Source: Sphingomonas sp. RIT328 (GTDB taxonomy: Bacteria; Pseudomonadota; Alphaproteobacteria; Sphingomonadales; Sphingomonadaceae). Taken from it: 59,700 nt of DNA. Of the stretch, positions 16,202 to 25,520 are shown in pieces. How positions within the stretch are numbered: the first letter of the stretch is position 1; every line of letters begins with the position of its first letter. The notes beneath the pieces are model-generated. The model was given only the letters and a program-made list of their open reading frames with translations. It was not told where the DNA came from and did not search any database. The DNA lies in contig NZ_JFYV01000019.1 of the NCBI RefSeq assembly GCF_000632225.1, positions 1 through 59,700 of the forward strand. The letters are read 5' to 3'. The position numbers and the translations under genes are program-made.

Positions 16202-18817
16202 ATGATCGACACCGCAGTCTCGCGGCGGACGTTACTGGCGGGAAGCGCGCTCGGCGCGCTCGCCGCGCTGCCCGTGCCAGCGGTCGCGCGGGTCCTCGCC
16301 GGCCAGACGGGGTCGCAGCCGGCCTTTCCGCTGATCGTCGCGGGCGCGCCGGCGACGGTGTTCGTCGATGCCGGCGCGGACAGCGCGGTGCGGCGCGTCG
16401 CGGCGAGCTTCGCCGAGGATCTCGGGCGGGTCGGCGGCACGCCCGCGCGGGTGGTCGATACGCCGGCGGCGCTGACCGGCACGGTGGTGATGATCGGCGT
16501 GCTCGGCGCCAGCCCGACGATCGACGCGCTGGTCGCGGCGGGCCGGTTCGACGTCGCCGACCTGCGCGGCAGCTGGGAAGCCTATCGCCGCGTCGTCGTC
16601 GATCATCCGATGCCCGGCGTCGCGCGCGCGCTGGTCATCGTCGGCGCCGACCGGCGCGGGGCGGTGTTCGGCACCTATGATCTGTCGGAGACGATCGGCG
16701 TATCGCCCTGGTATTGGTTCGCCGATGTCGCGGTGACGCGGCAGCGCAACGTGACGGTGCCGGCCGATCCGGTCGCCGACCGCCCCCGCGTCCGCTACCG
16801 CGGCTTCTTCATCAACGACGAGGATCCCTGCCTGTCGGGCTGGGCGAAGAAGCATTTCGGCGGGGTCAATGCGGCGATGTACGCGCATGTCTTCGAGTTG
16901 CTGCTGCGCATGAAGGGCAATTACCTGTGGCCCGCGATGTGGGGCAAGGCGTTCGCCGACGACGATCCGAACAGCATGGTGCTGGCGGATGCGATGGGCG
17001 TGGTGATGGGCAATTCGCATCACGAACCGATGCTGCGCGCGCAGGCGGAATGGCATCGCCACCACGACGAGGACCCGACGCGCGGCGGCGCCTGGGACTA
17101 TAGCCGCAACCGCGACAATCTGCGCCGCTTCTGGCGCGGCGGAATCGAGCGGATGATGTCCAAGCCGGGCGGGCGCTATGAGTCGGTGGTCACCGTCGGC
17201 ATGCGCGGCGACGGCGACGAGGCGATGGCGGAGGGCACCGCGACCGACCTGCTCGAGCGGATCGTCACCGATCAGCGCGCGATCATCGCCGACGTCACCC
17301 ACCGTCCCGCCGCCGAGACGCCGCAGGTCTGGGCGCTCTACAAGGAGGTGCAGGATTATTACGACCACGGCATGAAGGTGCCCGACGACGTCACCTTGCT
17401 GTTCGCGGACGACAATTGGGGCGATATCCGGCGCCTGCCCGATCCGGCGGCGGCGCCGCGGCCGGGTGGCTACGGCATCTATTATCACTTCGATTACGTC
17501 GGCGTGCCGCGCAACTACAAATGGCTCAACACCAACCAGATCGAGAAGGTCTGGCAGCAGATGGACCTCGCCTATGCGCGCGGTGCGCGGGCGATGTGGA
17601 TCGTCAACGTCGGCGACATCAAGCCGATGGAATATCCGCTGGGCTTCTTCCTCCAACAGGCGTGGAACCCGGAGGCGATGACGCCGGCGACGCTCGCCGC
17701 CTATCCGCGCGACTGGGCGGCGGCGACGTTCGGGCCCGCCCAGGCGGCGGCGATCGGCGAGATCGTCACCCTCTACAGCCGCTATGCCTCGCGCCGGAAG
17801 CCCGAGCTGATCGACGAGACCAGCTTCCCGCTCGGCGGCGTGACCGCGGACGGGCTCGACGGCGGCGTGTTCGGCGCGATGATCGTCGCCTGGGACGCGC
17901 TCGAGGCGAAGATGACCGCGGTGCGCGCGACGCTGCGGCCCGACCAGCTCGACGGCTGGTTCCAGCTGATCGAGTTTCCGATCCTCGCGGTGGCGAACCT
18001 CTACCGCATGTATTACGCCACCGCCTGGAACCGGCTGCTCGCGCGCAGCAACGACGCGCGCGCCAATTACTTCGCCGATGCGGTCGAGGCGGCCTATCGC
18101 CGCGACGGCGAGCTCACCCGCCAATATCACACGATCCACCACGGCAAGTGGGACGGGATGATGGCGCAGGTGCACATGAACTACGTCATCTGGAACGACC
18201 CGACTCAGCAGACCATGCCCTCGATCGTCCGGGTCGGCGGCGATACGCCGCGCGATCGCCAGCAGCCGCGGCCGCGCTTCGTCGCAAAGCCTGCGCCGGC
18301 GCGGGATCTGGTGGTGATCGCCGCGACCGACTTCGCCCGCACCGAGGATCGCGATGGGCTGCGCTGGACCAAGGTGGCGAACCTCGGCCATGGCGCCGGC
18401 ACCGGCGCGATGGTCGCGCTGCCGCAGGGGCGGCCGTCGAGCGCGGCGGGCGAGGGCGCCTGGCTCGACTATGACGTCACGCTGCCGCGCGCCGGTGCGA
18501 CGACGCTGACGCTCTACCTCGCGCCGACGCTCGACACGCTCAACCGGGGCGGGGTGCGGATCGGCGTGTCGGTCGACGGCGGCGCGATGCGGCCGGTGCA
18601 GGCGGCGTTGCAGGCGACCGGCGGATCGGCGGACAAGCCCGATCAGGCGCGCTGGGCGACGGCGGTCTGCGACAACACTGTCCGCCTCGCGCTCGATCTC
18701 GGCGCGCTTGCCGCGGGGCGGCACCGGCTGCGCCTGTCGCGGATCGACGACAATGTCGTGGTCGAGACTTTGGTGCTGAGCCAGGGCGCGGCGGCACCGG
18801 CCTATCTGGGCGCGTGA
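16202..18817 (+). CDS. Glycoside hydrolase family 115 alpha-glucuronidase
   Basis: An 871-residue exported GH115 enzyme, which removes 4-O-methyl-glucuronic acid side chains from glucuronoxylan. A short twin-arginine-like signal (SRRTLLAGSALG) precedes VPAVARV. Diagnostic family segments are YRGFFINDEDPCLSGWAKK, the long LLLRMKGNYLWPAMW stretch, GNSHHEPMLRAQAEW, LLFADDNWGDIRRLP and YYHFDYVGVPRNYKWLNT. The C-terminal third is a beta-sandwich region. GGGAGAGG lies just before ATG. The acetyl-esterase-like gene follows 48 bp downstream on the same strand, consistent with joint action on decorated xylan. Confidence 0.93.
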   Translation: MIDTAVSRRTLLAGSALGALAALPVPAVARVLAGQTGSQPAFPLIVAGAPATVFVDAGADSAVRRVAASFAEDLGRVGGTPARVVDTPAALTGTVVMIGVLGASPTIDALVAAGRFDVADLRGSWEAYRRVVVDHPMPGVARALVIVGADRRGAVFGTYDLSETIGVSPWYWFADVAVTRQRNVTVPADPVADRPRVRYRGFFINDEDPCLSGWAKKHFGGVNAAMYAHVFELLLRMKGNYLWPAMWGKAFADDDPNSMVLADAMGVVMGNSHHEPMLRAQAEWHRHHDEDPTRGGAWDYSRNRDNLRRFWRGGIERMMSKPGGRYESVVTVGMRGDGDEAMAEGTATDLLERIVTDQRAIIADVTHRPAAETPQVWALYKEVQDYYDHGMKVPDDVTLLFADDNWGDIRRLPDPAAAPRPGGYGIYYHFDYVGVPRNYKWLNTNQIEKVWQQMDLAYARGARAMWIVNVGDIKPMEYPLGFFLQQAWNPEAMTPATLAAYPRDWAAATFGPAQAAAIGEIVTLYSRYASRRKPELIDETSFPLGGVTADGLDGGVFGAMIVAWDALEAKMTAVRATLRPDQLDGWFQLIEFPILAVANLYRMYYATAWNRLLARSNDARANYFADAVEAAYRRDGELTRQYHTIHHGKWDGMMAQVHMNYVIWNDPTQQTMPSIVRVGGDTPRDRQQPRPRFVAKPAPARDLVVIAATDFARTEDRDGLRWTKVANLGHGAGTGAMVALPQGRPSSAAGEGAWLDYDVTLPRAGATTLTLYLAPTLDTLNRGGVRIGVSVDGGAMRPVQAALQATGGSADKPDQARWATAVCDNTVRLALDLGALAAGRHRLRLSRIDDNVVVETLVLSQGAAAPAYLGA

Positions 18818-18865
18818 GCGATGCTGCTATAATCTAGCGGTCGTCCTCATGGCGGGAGATGCGGT

Positions 18866-19882
18866 GTGTCACGGATCGGGTTGCTGGCGTCTGCTCTCGT
18901 CGGGCTCGGCCTTGCCGGCGCGGCTGTGGCACAGTCCGGCAGCCTCGCGCCGTCGCCCGCCAGGATCGCCGTCCCCAAGGTCGAGCGGGCCGGCGTGTGG
19001 CAGCCGACGCCGGGCGGAACGCAGGTGCCGCTGTGGCCGGCGGGCGTCGCTTTGGCCAAGCCGGACAGCGGCGATCATCCCGAGGCGACCGGCAACGGGT
19101 CGCCGCTGGTCGGCGGGCGGATGTGGCATTGGGCGAGCTATGTCACCCGGCCGACGATGACGCTCTACAGGCCGAAGGGGCGGAATACCGGCGCGGCGAT
19201 GATGGTCCTGCCGGGCGGCGGCTTTTACGCGGTCGCGACCGACCTCGAGGGCACCGAGATCTGCGACTGGGTGGTGCGGCAGGGCATGACCTGCGCGATG
19301 GTCAAATACCGGACGCCGCAGGTCTGGGAACGGGCGGCGGGACAGCCGCAGCAGCGGCCCAAGGTGCTGCTCGGGCTGGAGGATGCGCAGCGCGCGATGG
19401 GCCTGCTGCGGCAGCGCGCCGCCACCTACGGCATCGATCCGCACCGGATCGGCGTGATCGGCTTTTCCGCGGGCGCCTATCTGGTCGCCGACATGAGCAA
19501 CACGGTCGAGCGCAGCTATCCGCTGACCGATGCTGCCGACCGCCAGTCGCCGCGGCCGGACTTCGCGATCCTCGCCTACGGGGCGCGGATGCTTGACGCC
19601 GGCAAGGGCCGCAACAGCCTCGACCTCAAGCCCTGGGTGAGGATCAGCCCGAAGGCGCCGCCGACGCTGATCCTCCACGCGATGAACGATCCGACCGACA
19701 ATGTCCGCCAGGGCATGGCCTATGCGCTGGCGCTCACCGACGCCGGCGTGCCGGTCGACATGCGCCTGTATGCCAGGGGCGGCCACGCCTTCGGCCTCCG
19801 CCCCACCGCCGACCCGATCACCCGCGAATGGCCGGGGCAGGTGCGGCAGTGGTTGGAGGATCTGGGGGTGCTGCCGCGATGA
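18866..19882 (+). CDS. Secreted alpha/beta hydrolase, acetyl-xylan-esterase-like
   Basis: A 338-residue secreted esterase with a signal peptide ending GAAVAQS after a GTG start (GGGAG upstream). The fold is alpha/beta hydrolase: oxyanion loop VLPGGGFYAV, nucleophile GFSAGAYLV, acid Asp in MNDPTDNV and catalytic His in GGHAFGLRP. Proteins of this type often deacetylate xylan or other plant glycans. The position directly after GH115 supports a role on acetylated glucuronoxylan, but activity on other esters cannot be excluded. Confidence 0.85.
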   Translation: MSRIGLLASALVGLGLAGAAVAQSGSLAPSPARIAVPKVERAGVWQPTPGGTQVPLWPAGVALAKPDSGDHPEATGNGSPLVGGRMWHWASYVTRPTMTLYRPKGRNTGAAMMVLPGGGFYAVATDLEGTEICDWVVRQGMTCAMVKYRTPQVWERAAGQPQQRPKVLLGLEDAQRAMGLLRQRAATYGIDPHRIGVIGFSAGAYLVADMSNTVERSYPLTDAADRQSPRPDFAILAYGARMLDAGKGRNSLDLKPWVRISPKAPPTLILHAMNDPTDNVRQGMAYALALTDAGVPVDMRLYARGGHAFGLRPTADPITREWPGQVRQWLEDLGVLPR

Positions 19883-19924
19883 GGGCGCTGCACGATAGAC
19901 TTTGTCTTCCGCTTGGACGGGAGG

Positions 19925-19957
19925 GGGGACTCTGCGATGACGCTGACGCGAGTCCCC
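19925..19957. terminator. Hairpin between convergent esterase and Oar-like receptor genes
   Basis: GGGGACTC (19925-19932) and GAGTCCCC (19950-19957) form an 8-bp perfect inverted repeat with a 17-base loop that can extend the stem. On the plus strand AATTTTAG follows shortly. It lies between converging genes and could end transcription on the esterase side. Confidence 0.4.
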
Positions 19958-19966
19958 GCCCGAATT

Positions 19967-22900
19967 TTAGAAGTCGAAAGACAATTGTAGGCGTGCGCTC
20001 CGTGCATTCTGATATTGGGTCACGATGCGGTAGTAAGGCGACGCCTTGCCTTCGCCGTCGGTGCCAACCTCACTCAAGTTGAGCTTTGGCTGGCGATTGA
20101 AGAGGTTGAACACGGTAGCTCGCAGGGTCATCGCCGCCGAGCCGACGTCGAACTTATAGCTCACGTCGAAGTCGTTGACGATGAGCCAGTCACTCTTGAA
20201 GACGGAGCCACGGGGAATAAGCTGGACCGGGCGTGACACCGTCGGGTCTGTATTGATCGAGCCATCTGCATTCACCTGACAGAATAGCCCCGCCGCACCA
20301 TAGGCCGCTGCATACGGATCGATGCTCTCGGGCACCCGGCCGATGCAGCCATAGCGGCGCGGCGAGAAGGCTTGCAGCTTCCCGCCGATATTCAGCCGGT
20401 CGAAGAGAAGATAGCTACCGGCCAACTTGATGACGTGGCGTTTGTCGTTAGGCGAATACCCATAGGTCCCTAGCGTCAGTCCCGGCTGATCGAAATCCGT
20501 GGTCAGGCCGGTGTCGCTCTGCCCATTGTCGGTCTTTACGCCGCCTTCGTAATTACCGATCGTCTTGGAATAGGTATAGGATGCATCAAGGCTCCATATG
20601 CCGTCAAATTCGCGATGCGCCTCAAAGGTCATGCCTTTGTAGGTACGCCGCGCCTTCGGATAACCTAGATCGGCGGCAGAAAAATCGACGGTGCGAAGCG
20701 CCGCTTCTCCATTGATCGGATTTGCCAGGGTAACTCGCGCCGTGCTGCCCGGGTTGATGAGCACGTATTGATGAAAGCCGTTCCAGATTGCGTTGCAGCC
20801 GCTGATCTTCTGTTTGCCGCAATAGGCGTTGACCGCCTGATCGATCGATGAATCTTCGAGGACGTCATTGAGTTTCGTGTAGGTGAAATATGCGCCGACC
20901 TTCCAGCGCGCGCCGAGCCGCTTTTCATAGCCGAGGATGTATTCGTCGGCGGATTGCGGTTTCAGTCCCTGGGCCACCGTGGTTTCCGCAGACTTCGGCG
21001 TGCCGTTGCCGGTGACGCTGCACGCCAGCGCGCCGTCATCAAGGCACGCGGCCGCATTGGTATAAAGGATCGGGCTGCCGAGGATCGGGATGTTGGCGTT
21101 GGTAAGTCCGTTGAACAGTGCTGTCCGAGTATAATAGGTCTCACCTCCGGTCAGACGGATGTTGGTATTGGAGGCAACGGGCACGAACAGACGACCGAAG
21201 CTGCCGTAGATCTTGTCGCGACGATTGCCCACCGGATCGAAGGTAAAGCCGAGGCGTGGGCCCCATTGGTTGCCGGACTTGTAGAAGGTCTGGCTGAGAG
21301 CATTGTTGTTTGTGAAGCGATCATTGCGGATGCCGAGGCTCAGGTTGAGCCGGTCGCCGAACATCGCCCAGCTATCCTGCAGATAATAGGCTTCATTGAG
21401 CGACGCGAACGTGCCTTCATTAAAGTAGGTCGTGCGGCGGACATAGTCTGTGCCAGCCGCAAGATTATAGGGGTTCCCTGCCTGAGCGGTGTAGATGGTG
21501 TAGGAAAGGCCATCGCCGCCACCGCTTGATGCGGTGGTGGACGTCAGTTCCTCACGATCATAGCCGCCCTTGACGTGGTGCGATCCGAGAAGCTTGAAAT
21601 AGAGGTCGGCATCACCACGATAGAACTTGCGAATGTCATGATCGTCGCTGCGACCACCGCTCGATCGGGTCAGCGGGACGACGGCAAGCGGATTGCGTGC
21701 GTCGGTTACGGGCGGCACATTGCCGTTGGTGTCGTTGAAGGATTGCGACACATAGCTGTTCTCATTGCGGCCATAGGCAGCCGACAGGGTCAGCCACTTG
21801 CTAAACACGCCCGTGTACCGGCCGACGTAGTTTTCGCCGCCGTACGAGGCAAGCGTTCGGCCGGCGTAGCTTCCGTCTGTGTTGGTGAGATAGTTATAGC
21901 GTGTGTAGCCGCGGGCGGCGCTGCCGAAGGTGTTGAAGAACTGGTTGCCCTTGGTGCTCCAATAGGTGGCTTCGAGCCGCTGACCGCTGACAATCACCGC
22001 GTCGATCTTGCCGCCATAAAAAGGTGACGACGTGCCGAAATACGTGCGCGATGTGCCGAGATATTTGTTCGGATTGTCGATGTCCGCCGTGCGGGGATCG
22101 CCGAGGAACTGACGACCGGCGCTGACCGAGCTGTCATTGCGCGCTTGGTACAGGCCGTAGAAGAACAGGTGATCCTTGATGATCGGGCCGGAGAGCTGGA
22201 ACGTGGTCGAGCGCGAGTCTGCACGGCTTCCGTCATTGTCTGAAAAGAAAGTATCGCGCGTGCGCGTCCGCAACTCGTGAGGATTCCACGAGAACAAGAT
22301 GCCGCCATGAAATTCGTTGGATCCGGATTTGGTCGTCGCGCTGGTAAAGCCACCGGTTGAGCGGCCGAACTCTGCCGCATAGCCGCCGGATTTGACCTCG
22401 ATGGTCTGGTAGAAATCAAACGGAACGCCCGCAGGGCTCAATCCTTTGCGGAAGTCGGTGATGTTAAGGCCGTTCACGAAGAATGCATTCTCCGAGACAG
22501 CGCCGCCGTTGACCGATGCGAGCCCGCCGAAGGCGCCCGAGCCGCTTGCCGTACCAGGCGCCAGCAGGAGAACCGAGGTCAGGTCCCGGGCCACGGGCAG
22601 GCGGGCCGCCACATCCGCGACGTTGATGACCTGGCCTGTCGTCGTCAGGTCGAAATCCGTAGTGGCAATACGTTTGCTGGTTACGACGATGTCCGTTCCG
22701 CCGGTTTCGCTACTGCCCGCTTTGGCAAGGCGAAATTGGTTCGATGCCGACCCCGGCGCAAGCGTCACGTCCGTTTCCACATAGGTGTCATAGCCGTCTG
22801 CGTCGACGGTGAATTGGTATCTGCCCTGCCGCAGCTCCGGAATGCTGTAGACGCCGCTTGTGTTGGTCGTGACGGTTCGGGTGAAACCCTGATCGATGGA

Positions 22901-23092
22901 CCGGATAGTGACATGTGCATTGCTGATAGGGTGGCCGGCGGCATCGAGCACTGTTCCGCTCGCGCTGAAACTGGAGAAACCTTGCGCCTTTGCGGTCGGT
23001 ATCATTGCGCTGCCAGCGATGGTGAGGGCCATGAGGCCCATCGCCACCGAAGCCAATAATTGGGACCGCAGTTTTTGATCTTGCTTTTCCAT
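19967..23092 (-). CDS. Oar-like TonB-dependent receptor with carboxypeptidase-regulatory domain
   Basis: A 1041-residue outer-membrane receptor. ATG at 23092 has AGAGGTGG upstream and is preferred over a GTG nine bases earlier. The signal peptide ends near PTAKAQ. Residues about 40-115 are a carboxypeptidase-regulatory-like beta-sandwich (SGTVLDAAGHPISNAHVTI). The plug follows (DIVVTSKRIATTDFDLT, NITDFRKGLSPAG), then a barrel ending with LQLSFDF. Oar-type receptors import larger substrates such as oligosaccharides or peptides; the neighbouring hydrolases point to a glycan. The DNA is visibly less GC-rich than its neighbours and uses more A/T-ending codons, suggesting transfer. A 17-bp palindrome lies 40 bp upstream. 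Confidence 0.9.
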   Translation of the reverse strand: MEKQDQKLRSQLLASVAMGLMALTIAGSAMIPTAKAQGFSSFSASGTVLDAAGHPISNAHVTIRSIDQGFTRTVTTNTSGVYSIPELRQGRYQFTVDADGYDTYVETDVTLAPGSASNQFRLAKAGSSETGGTDIVVTSKRIATTDFDLTTTGQVINVADVAARLPVARDLTSVLLLAPGTASGSGAFGGLASVNGGAVSENAFFVNGLNITDFRKGLSPAGVPFDFYQTIEVKSGGYAAEFGRSTGGFTSATTKSGSNEFHGGILFSWNPHELRTRTRDTFFSDNDGSRADSRSTTFQLSGPIIKDHLFFYGLYQARNDSSVSAGRQFLGDPRTADIDNPNKYLGTSRTYFGTSSPFYGGKIDAVIVSGQRLEATYWSTKGNQFFNTFGSAARGYTRYNYLTNTDGSYAGRTLASYGGENYVGRYTGVFSKWLTLSAAYGRNENSYVSQSFNDTNGNVPPVTDARNPLAVVPLTRSSGGRSDDHDIRKFYRGDADLYFKLLGSHHVKGGYDREELTSTTASSGGGDGLSYTIYTAQAGNPYNLAAGTDYVRRTTYFNEGTFASLNEAYYLQDSWAMFGDRLNLSLGIRNDRFTNNNALSQTFYKSGNQWGPRLGFTFDPVGNRRDKIYGSFGRLFVPVASNTNIRLTGGETYYTRTALFNGLTNANIPILGSPILYTNAAACLDDGALACSVTGNGTPKSAETTVAQGLKPQSADEYILGYEKRLGARWKVGAYFTYTKLNDVLEDSSIDQAVNAYCGKQKISGCNAIWNGFHQYVLINPGSTARVTLANPINGEAALRTVDFSAADLGYPKARRTYKGMTFEAHREFDGIWSLDASYTYSKTIGNYEGGVKTDNGQSDTGLTTDFDQPGLTLGTYGYSPNDKRHVIKLAGSYLLFDRLNIGGKLQAFSPRRYGCIGRVPESIDPYAAAYGAAGLFCQVNADGSINTDPTVSRPVQLIPRGSVFKSDWLIVNDFDVSYKFDVGSAAMTLRATVFNLFNRQPKLNLSEVGTDGEGKASPYYRIVTQYQNARSARLQLSFDF

Positions 23093-23131
23093 ATGATCCA
23101 CCTCTTATCCCTGTGCCTTTTTGTCCGGTTA

Positions 23132-23148
23132 TCGTATCCGGTATACGA
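23132..23148. promoter_or_regulatory. Palindromic operator candidate upstream of the Oar-like receptor
   Basis: TCGTAT-CCGGT-ATACGA is a perfect 6-bp inverted repeat with a 5-base centre, 40 bp upstream of the receptor ATG. CCGGTTATCG (23125) and CCGGTATACG (23138) also form an imperfect direct repeat. The size fits a LacI- or GntR-type sugar regulator, but no such regulator is encoded here. Confidence 0.4.
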
Positions 23149-23298
23149 AGACTGACCATTGCGGACATGAACACAATGGCGTTTTCGGAGAGACGGGCAA
23201 AATCTCCCGACCTGTCGTAAATTTGTCACGATCGCGACCGGGCCTTGAGGGAGCTCCTCGGTCGAAGCCGCTACGGACGCAGCTCATCGATTCACCCC

Positions 23299-23316
23299 TT
23301 GATACAATATAACATG
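23299..23316 (+). promoter_or_regulatory. AT-rich promoter or Zur-box candidate before the ZnuD-like receptor
   Basis: The stretch TTGATACAATATAACATG stands out in GC-rich DNA. It contains a near-consensus -10 (TACAAT, 23303-23308), and ATATAACAT resembles one half of the ATGTTATAACAT-type Zur operators. The other half is poorly matched, so Zur control is only a hypothesis. Confidence 0.35.
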
Positions 23317-23355
23317 GCGCTATGGGGCGACGCCTTGGTTCAGGGGAAAGCGATC

Positions 23356-25497
23356 ATGACCTCCTATCTCGTCGGCGTCAGCCTGTTGTCGATCCTCGCC
23401 GCGCCGGCGCTGGCGCAGACCGGGGCCGATCCTGCCGCGCCGCCCGCGGCCTCCACGCGCGCGGCCGCGTCGAACGACATCATCATCACCGCGCCGGTGC
23501 AGCAGAGCGAGCGCGACGTGCTCCAGGGAACGTCGGTGCTCGCCGGCGAGGCGCTGACGCGCAACCTGCGGCCGACGATCGGTGAGACGCTGGCGCGGTT
23601 GCCGGGCGTGTCGGCGACGTCGTTCGGGCCGTCGGCGTCACGGCCGATCCTGCGCGGCTTCCAGGGCGAGCGCATCCGCGTGCTCACCGACGGGATCGGC
23701 TCGATCGACGTGTCCAACACCAGCGTCGATCATGCGGTGATCATCGATCCGCTGCTCGCCGAGCGGATCGAGGTGCTGCGCGGCCCGTCGGCGCTGCTGT
23801 TCGGATCGTCGGCGGTCGGCGGCGTCGTCAACGTCATCGACACGCGCATCCCGCGCTCCGTGCCCGACAAGGGCTATCGCCTCGCCGGCATCGCCAATTA
23901 CGGCAGCGCCGCCAGCGAGCGATCAATCGAGGGCGCGGGCGATGTCGCGGTCGGCCAGCATCTCGTGCTGCATGCCGACGGATCGTACCTCAAGTCCGAC
24001 GATCTGCGCATCGGCGGCTATGCCTTGTCGCGCGCGGCGCGGGCGGCGGCGGCGAGCCAGATCGGCCTGCCGCAGGACAGCGAGGAGCCGATCGACTTCG
24101 CCGCCTCGACCCGCATCCGCGGCCGCCTGCCCAATTCGGCCGCGGAGACGTGGACCGCGGGCGTCGGTGCGGCGATCATCACCGACACCGGCAACCTCGG
24201 CGTGTCGTACAGCCATTACGACAGCCTCTACGGCGTGCCGATCCGCTATGCGACCGCGGTCGGGCAGGAGCAGGAGGCGCCGCGCCTCTCCGTGGTGCAG
24301 AACCGCTACGATCTGCGTGGCGAGGTGCAGACCGGCGGCGGCGTGCTCGATCGCATCCGCATCCGCCTCGGCCATGCCGATTACCGCCATTTCGAGCTGG
24401 AGGAGGACGGCAGCGTCGGCACCGCCTTCTACAACAACGGCACCGAAGGGCGGCTCGAACTGGTCCAGGCGAACCATGGCGGCTGGAGCGGCGCGTCGGG
24501 CGTGCAATATTTCAACCGGCTGTTCAACGTCGTCGGCGACGAGGCCTTTCTGCCGCGCAACGCCACCGACCAGACCGGGCTGTTCACGCTGCAACAATTC
24601 GCCAGCGGGCCGTTCCGCGCCGAAGGCGGGCTGCGCTACGAATGGAGCACGCTCGCCGCCCGCGCCGATCAGGACAATCGCTTCTTCAGCGGGCAGCGCA
24701 GCTTCCAGGCGCTGTCGGGGTCGCTCGGCGCCTCTTATGCGCTGAGCGATGCGGTGCGGATCGGCATCAACGGTTCGCGCACCGAACGCGCGCCCTCGGC
24801 GGAGGAGTTGTTCGCCAATGGCGGCCATGCGGGGACGCAGGCCTATGAGCTCGGCAGCCCCGACTTCCGGCTGGAAAAGTCATGGGGCCTCGAAGCGACG
24901 CTGCACGCGCATACCGCCGGGGTGAATTTCGACGCCTCGGCCTATTATAACTGGTTCAGCAACTATATCTCGGAGAACCAGGTCGATCCGTCGGTCTGCG
25001 TCGCCGCCGCCTCGCCGTCCGGCCGCGTCGTCGACCTGCCCTGCTTCCAGTATCAGCAGGCGGATGCGCGCTATTACGGGTTCGAGGCGGACGTGTCGGC
25101 GACGCTGTTCCGGCTGGGGCAGGTGCGCGTCAACGGCGACCTGCTCGGCGATTACGTCCATGCCTCGATCGTCGATCTGGGGCCGGTGCCGCGCATCCCG
25201 CCGGCGCGCGTGCTCGGCGGACTCGAGGCGCAGGGCGACCGCTTCACGCTGCGCGGCGAGGTCGAGCATCTGTTCGAGCAGAACCGCATCACCGCGTTCG
25301 AGACGCCGACGCAAAGCTATACGATCGCCAATGCGAGCCTCAGCCTGTCGCCGTTCGGGCGCGACAGCAAGACGACGCTGCTGCTCTCGGCGAACAATCT
25401 GTTCGACGTCAACGTCCGCCGCCACGCGAGCTTCCTCAAGGATTTCGCGCCGCTCGCCGGACGCGACCTGCGCGCCACATTGCGCTTCGCGCTATAG
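23356..25497 (+). CDS. TonB-dependent receptor, ZnuD-like
   Basis: A 713-residue outer-membrane receptor. CAGGGGAAAG precedes the ATG, and the signal peptide ends AAPALAQT; the frame is open further upstream without a signal peptide. The plug has DIIITAPVQQSERDVLQGTS, LARLPGVSATSFGPSASRP, ILRGFQGERIRVLTDGIGS and RIEVLRGPSALLFGSSAVGG, the pattern of ZnuD-type zinc receptors. His-rich segments typical of Neisseria ZnuD are not prominent; a pair of Cys (SVCVAA, LPCFQY) lies in an external loop. The barrel ends with LRATLRFAL. Zinc import is the best family-based guess. An AT-rich TTGATACAATATAACATG stretch lies 40-57 bp upstream. Confidence 0.82.
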   Translation: MTSYLVGVSLLSILAAPALAQTGADPAAPPAASTRAAASNDIIITAPVQQSERDVLQGTSVLAGEALTRNLRPTIGETLARLPGVSATSFGPSASRPILRGFQGERIRVLTDGIGSIDVSNTSVDHAVIIDPLLAERIEVLRGPSALLFGSSAVGGVVNVIDTRIPRSVPDKGYRLAGIANYGSAASERSIEGAGDVAVGQHLVLHADGSYLKSDDLRIGGYALSRAARAAAASQIGLPQDSEEPIDFAASTRIRGRLPNSAAETWTAGVGAAIITDTGNLGVSYSHYDSLYGVPIRYATAVGQEQEAPRLSVVQNRYDLRGEVQTGGGVLDRIRIRLGHADYRHFELEEDGSVGTAFYNNGTEGRLELVQANHGGWSGASGVQYFNRLFNVVGDEAFLPRNATDQTGLFTLQQFASGPFRAEGGLRYEWSTLAARADQDNRFFSGQRSFQALSGSLGASYALSDAVRIGINGSRTERAPSAEELFANGGHAGTQAYELGSPDFRLEKSWGLEATLHAHTAGVNFDASAYYNWFSNYISENQVDPSVCVAAASPSGRVVDLPCFQYQQADARYYGFEADVSATLFRLGQVRVNGDLLGDYVHASIVDLGPVPRIPPARVLGGLEAQGDRFTLRGEVEHLFEQNRITAFETPTQSYTIANASLSLSPFGRDSKTTLLLSANNLFDVNVRRHASFLKDFAPLAGRDLRATLRFAL

Positions 25498-25520
25498 GCG
25501 CCGCCGCCGCGGCGTGCCGC

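Noticed and set aside
16232..18724. Long antisense open frame of about 830 codons opposite the GH115 gene
   Set aside because: Composition is Arg/Asp/His-rich without domains, it has no ribosome site, and the other strand matches GH115 fully. Similar shadows occur opposite the TonB receptor genes (37413-39716, 41290-43932), the exported protein gene (54876-57041) and the M3 peptidase gene (11438-13588).
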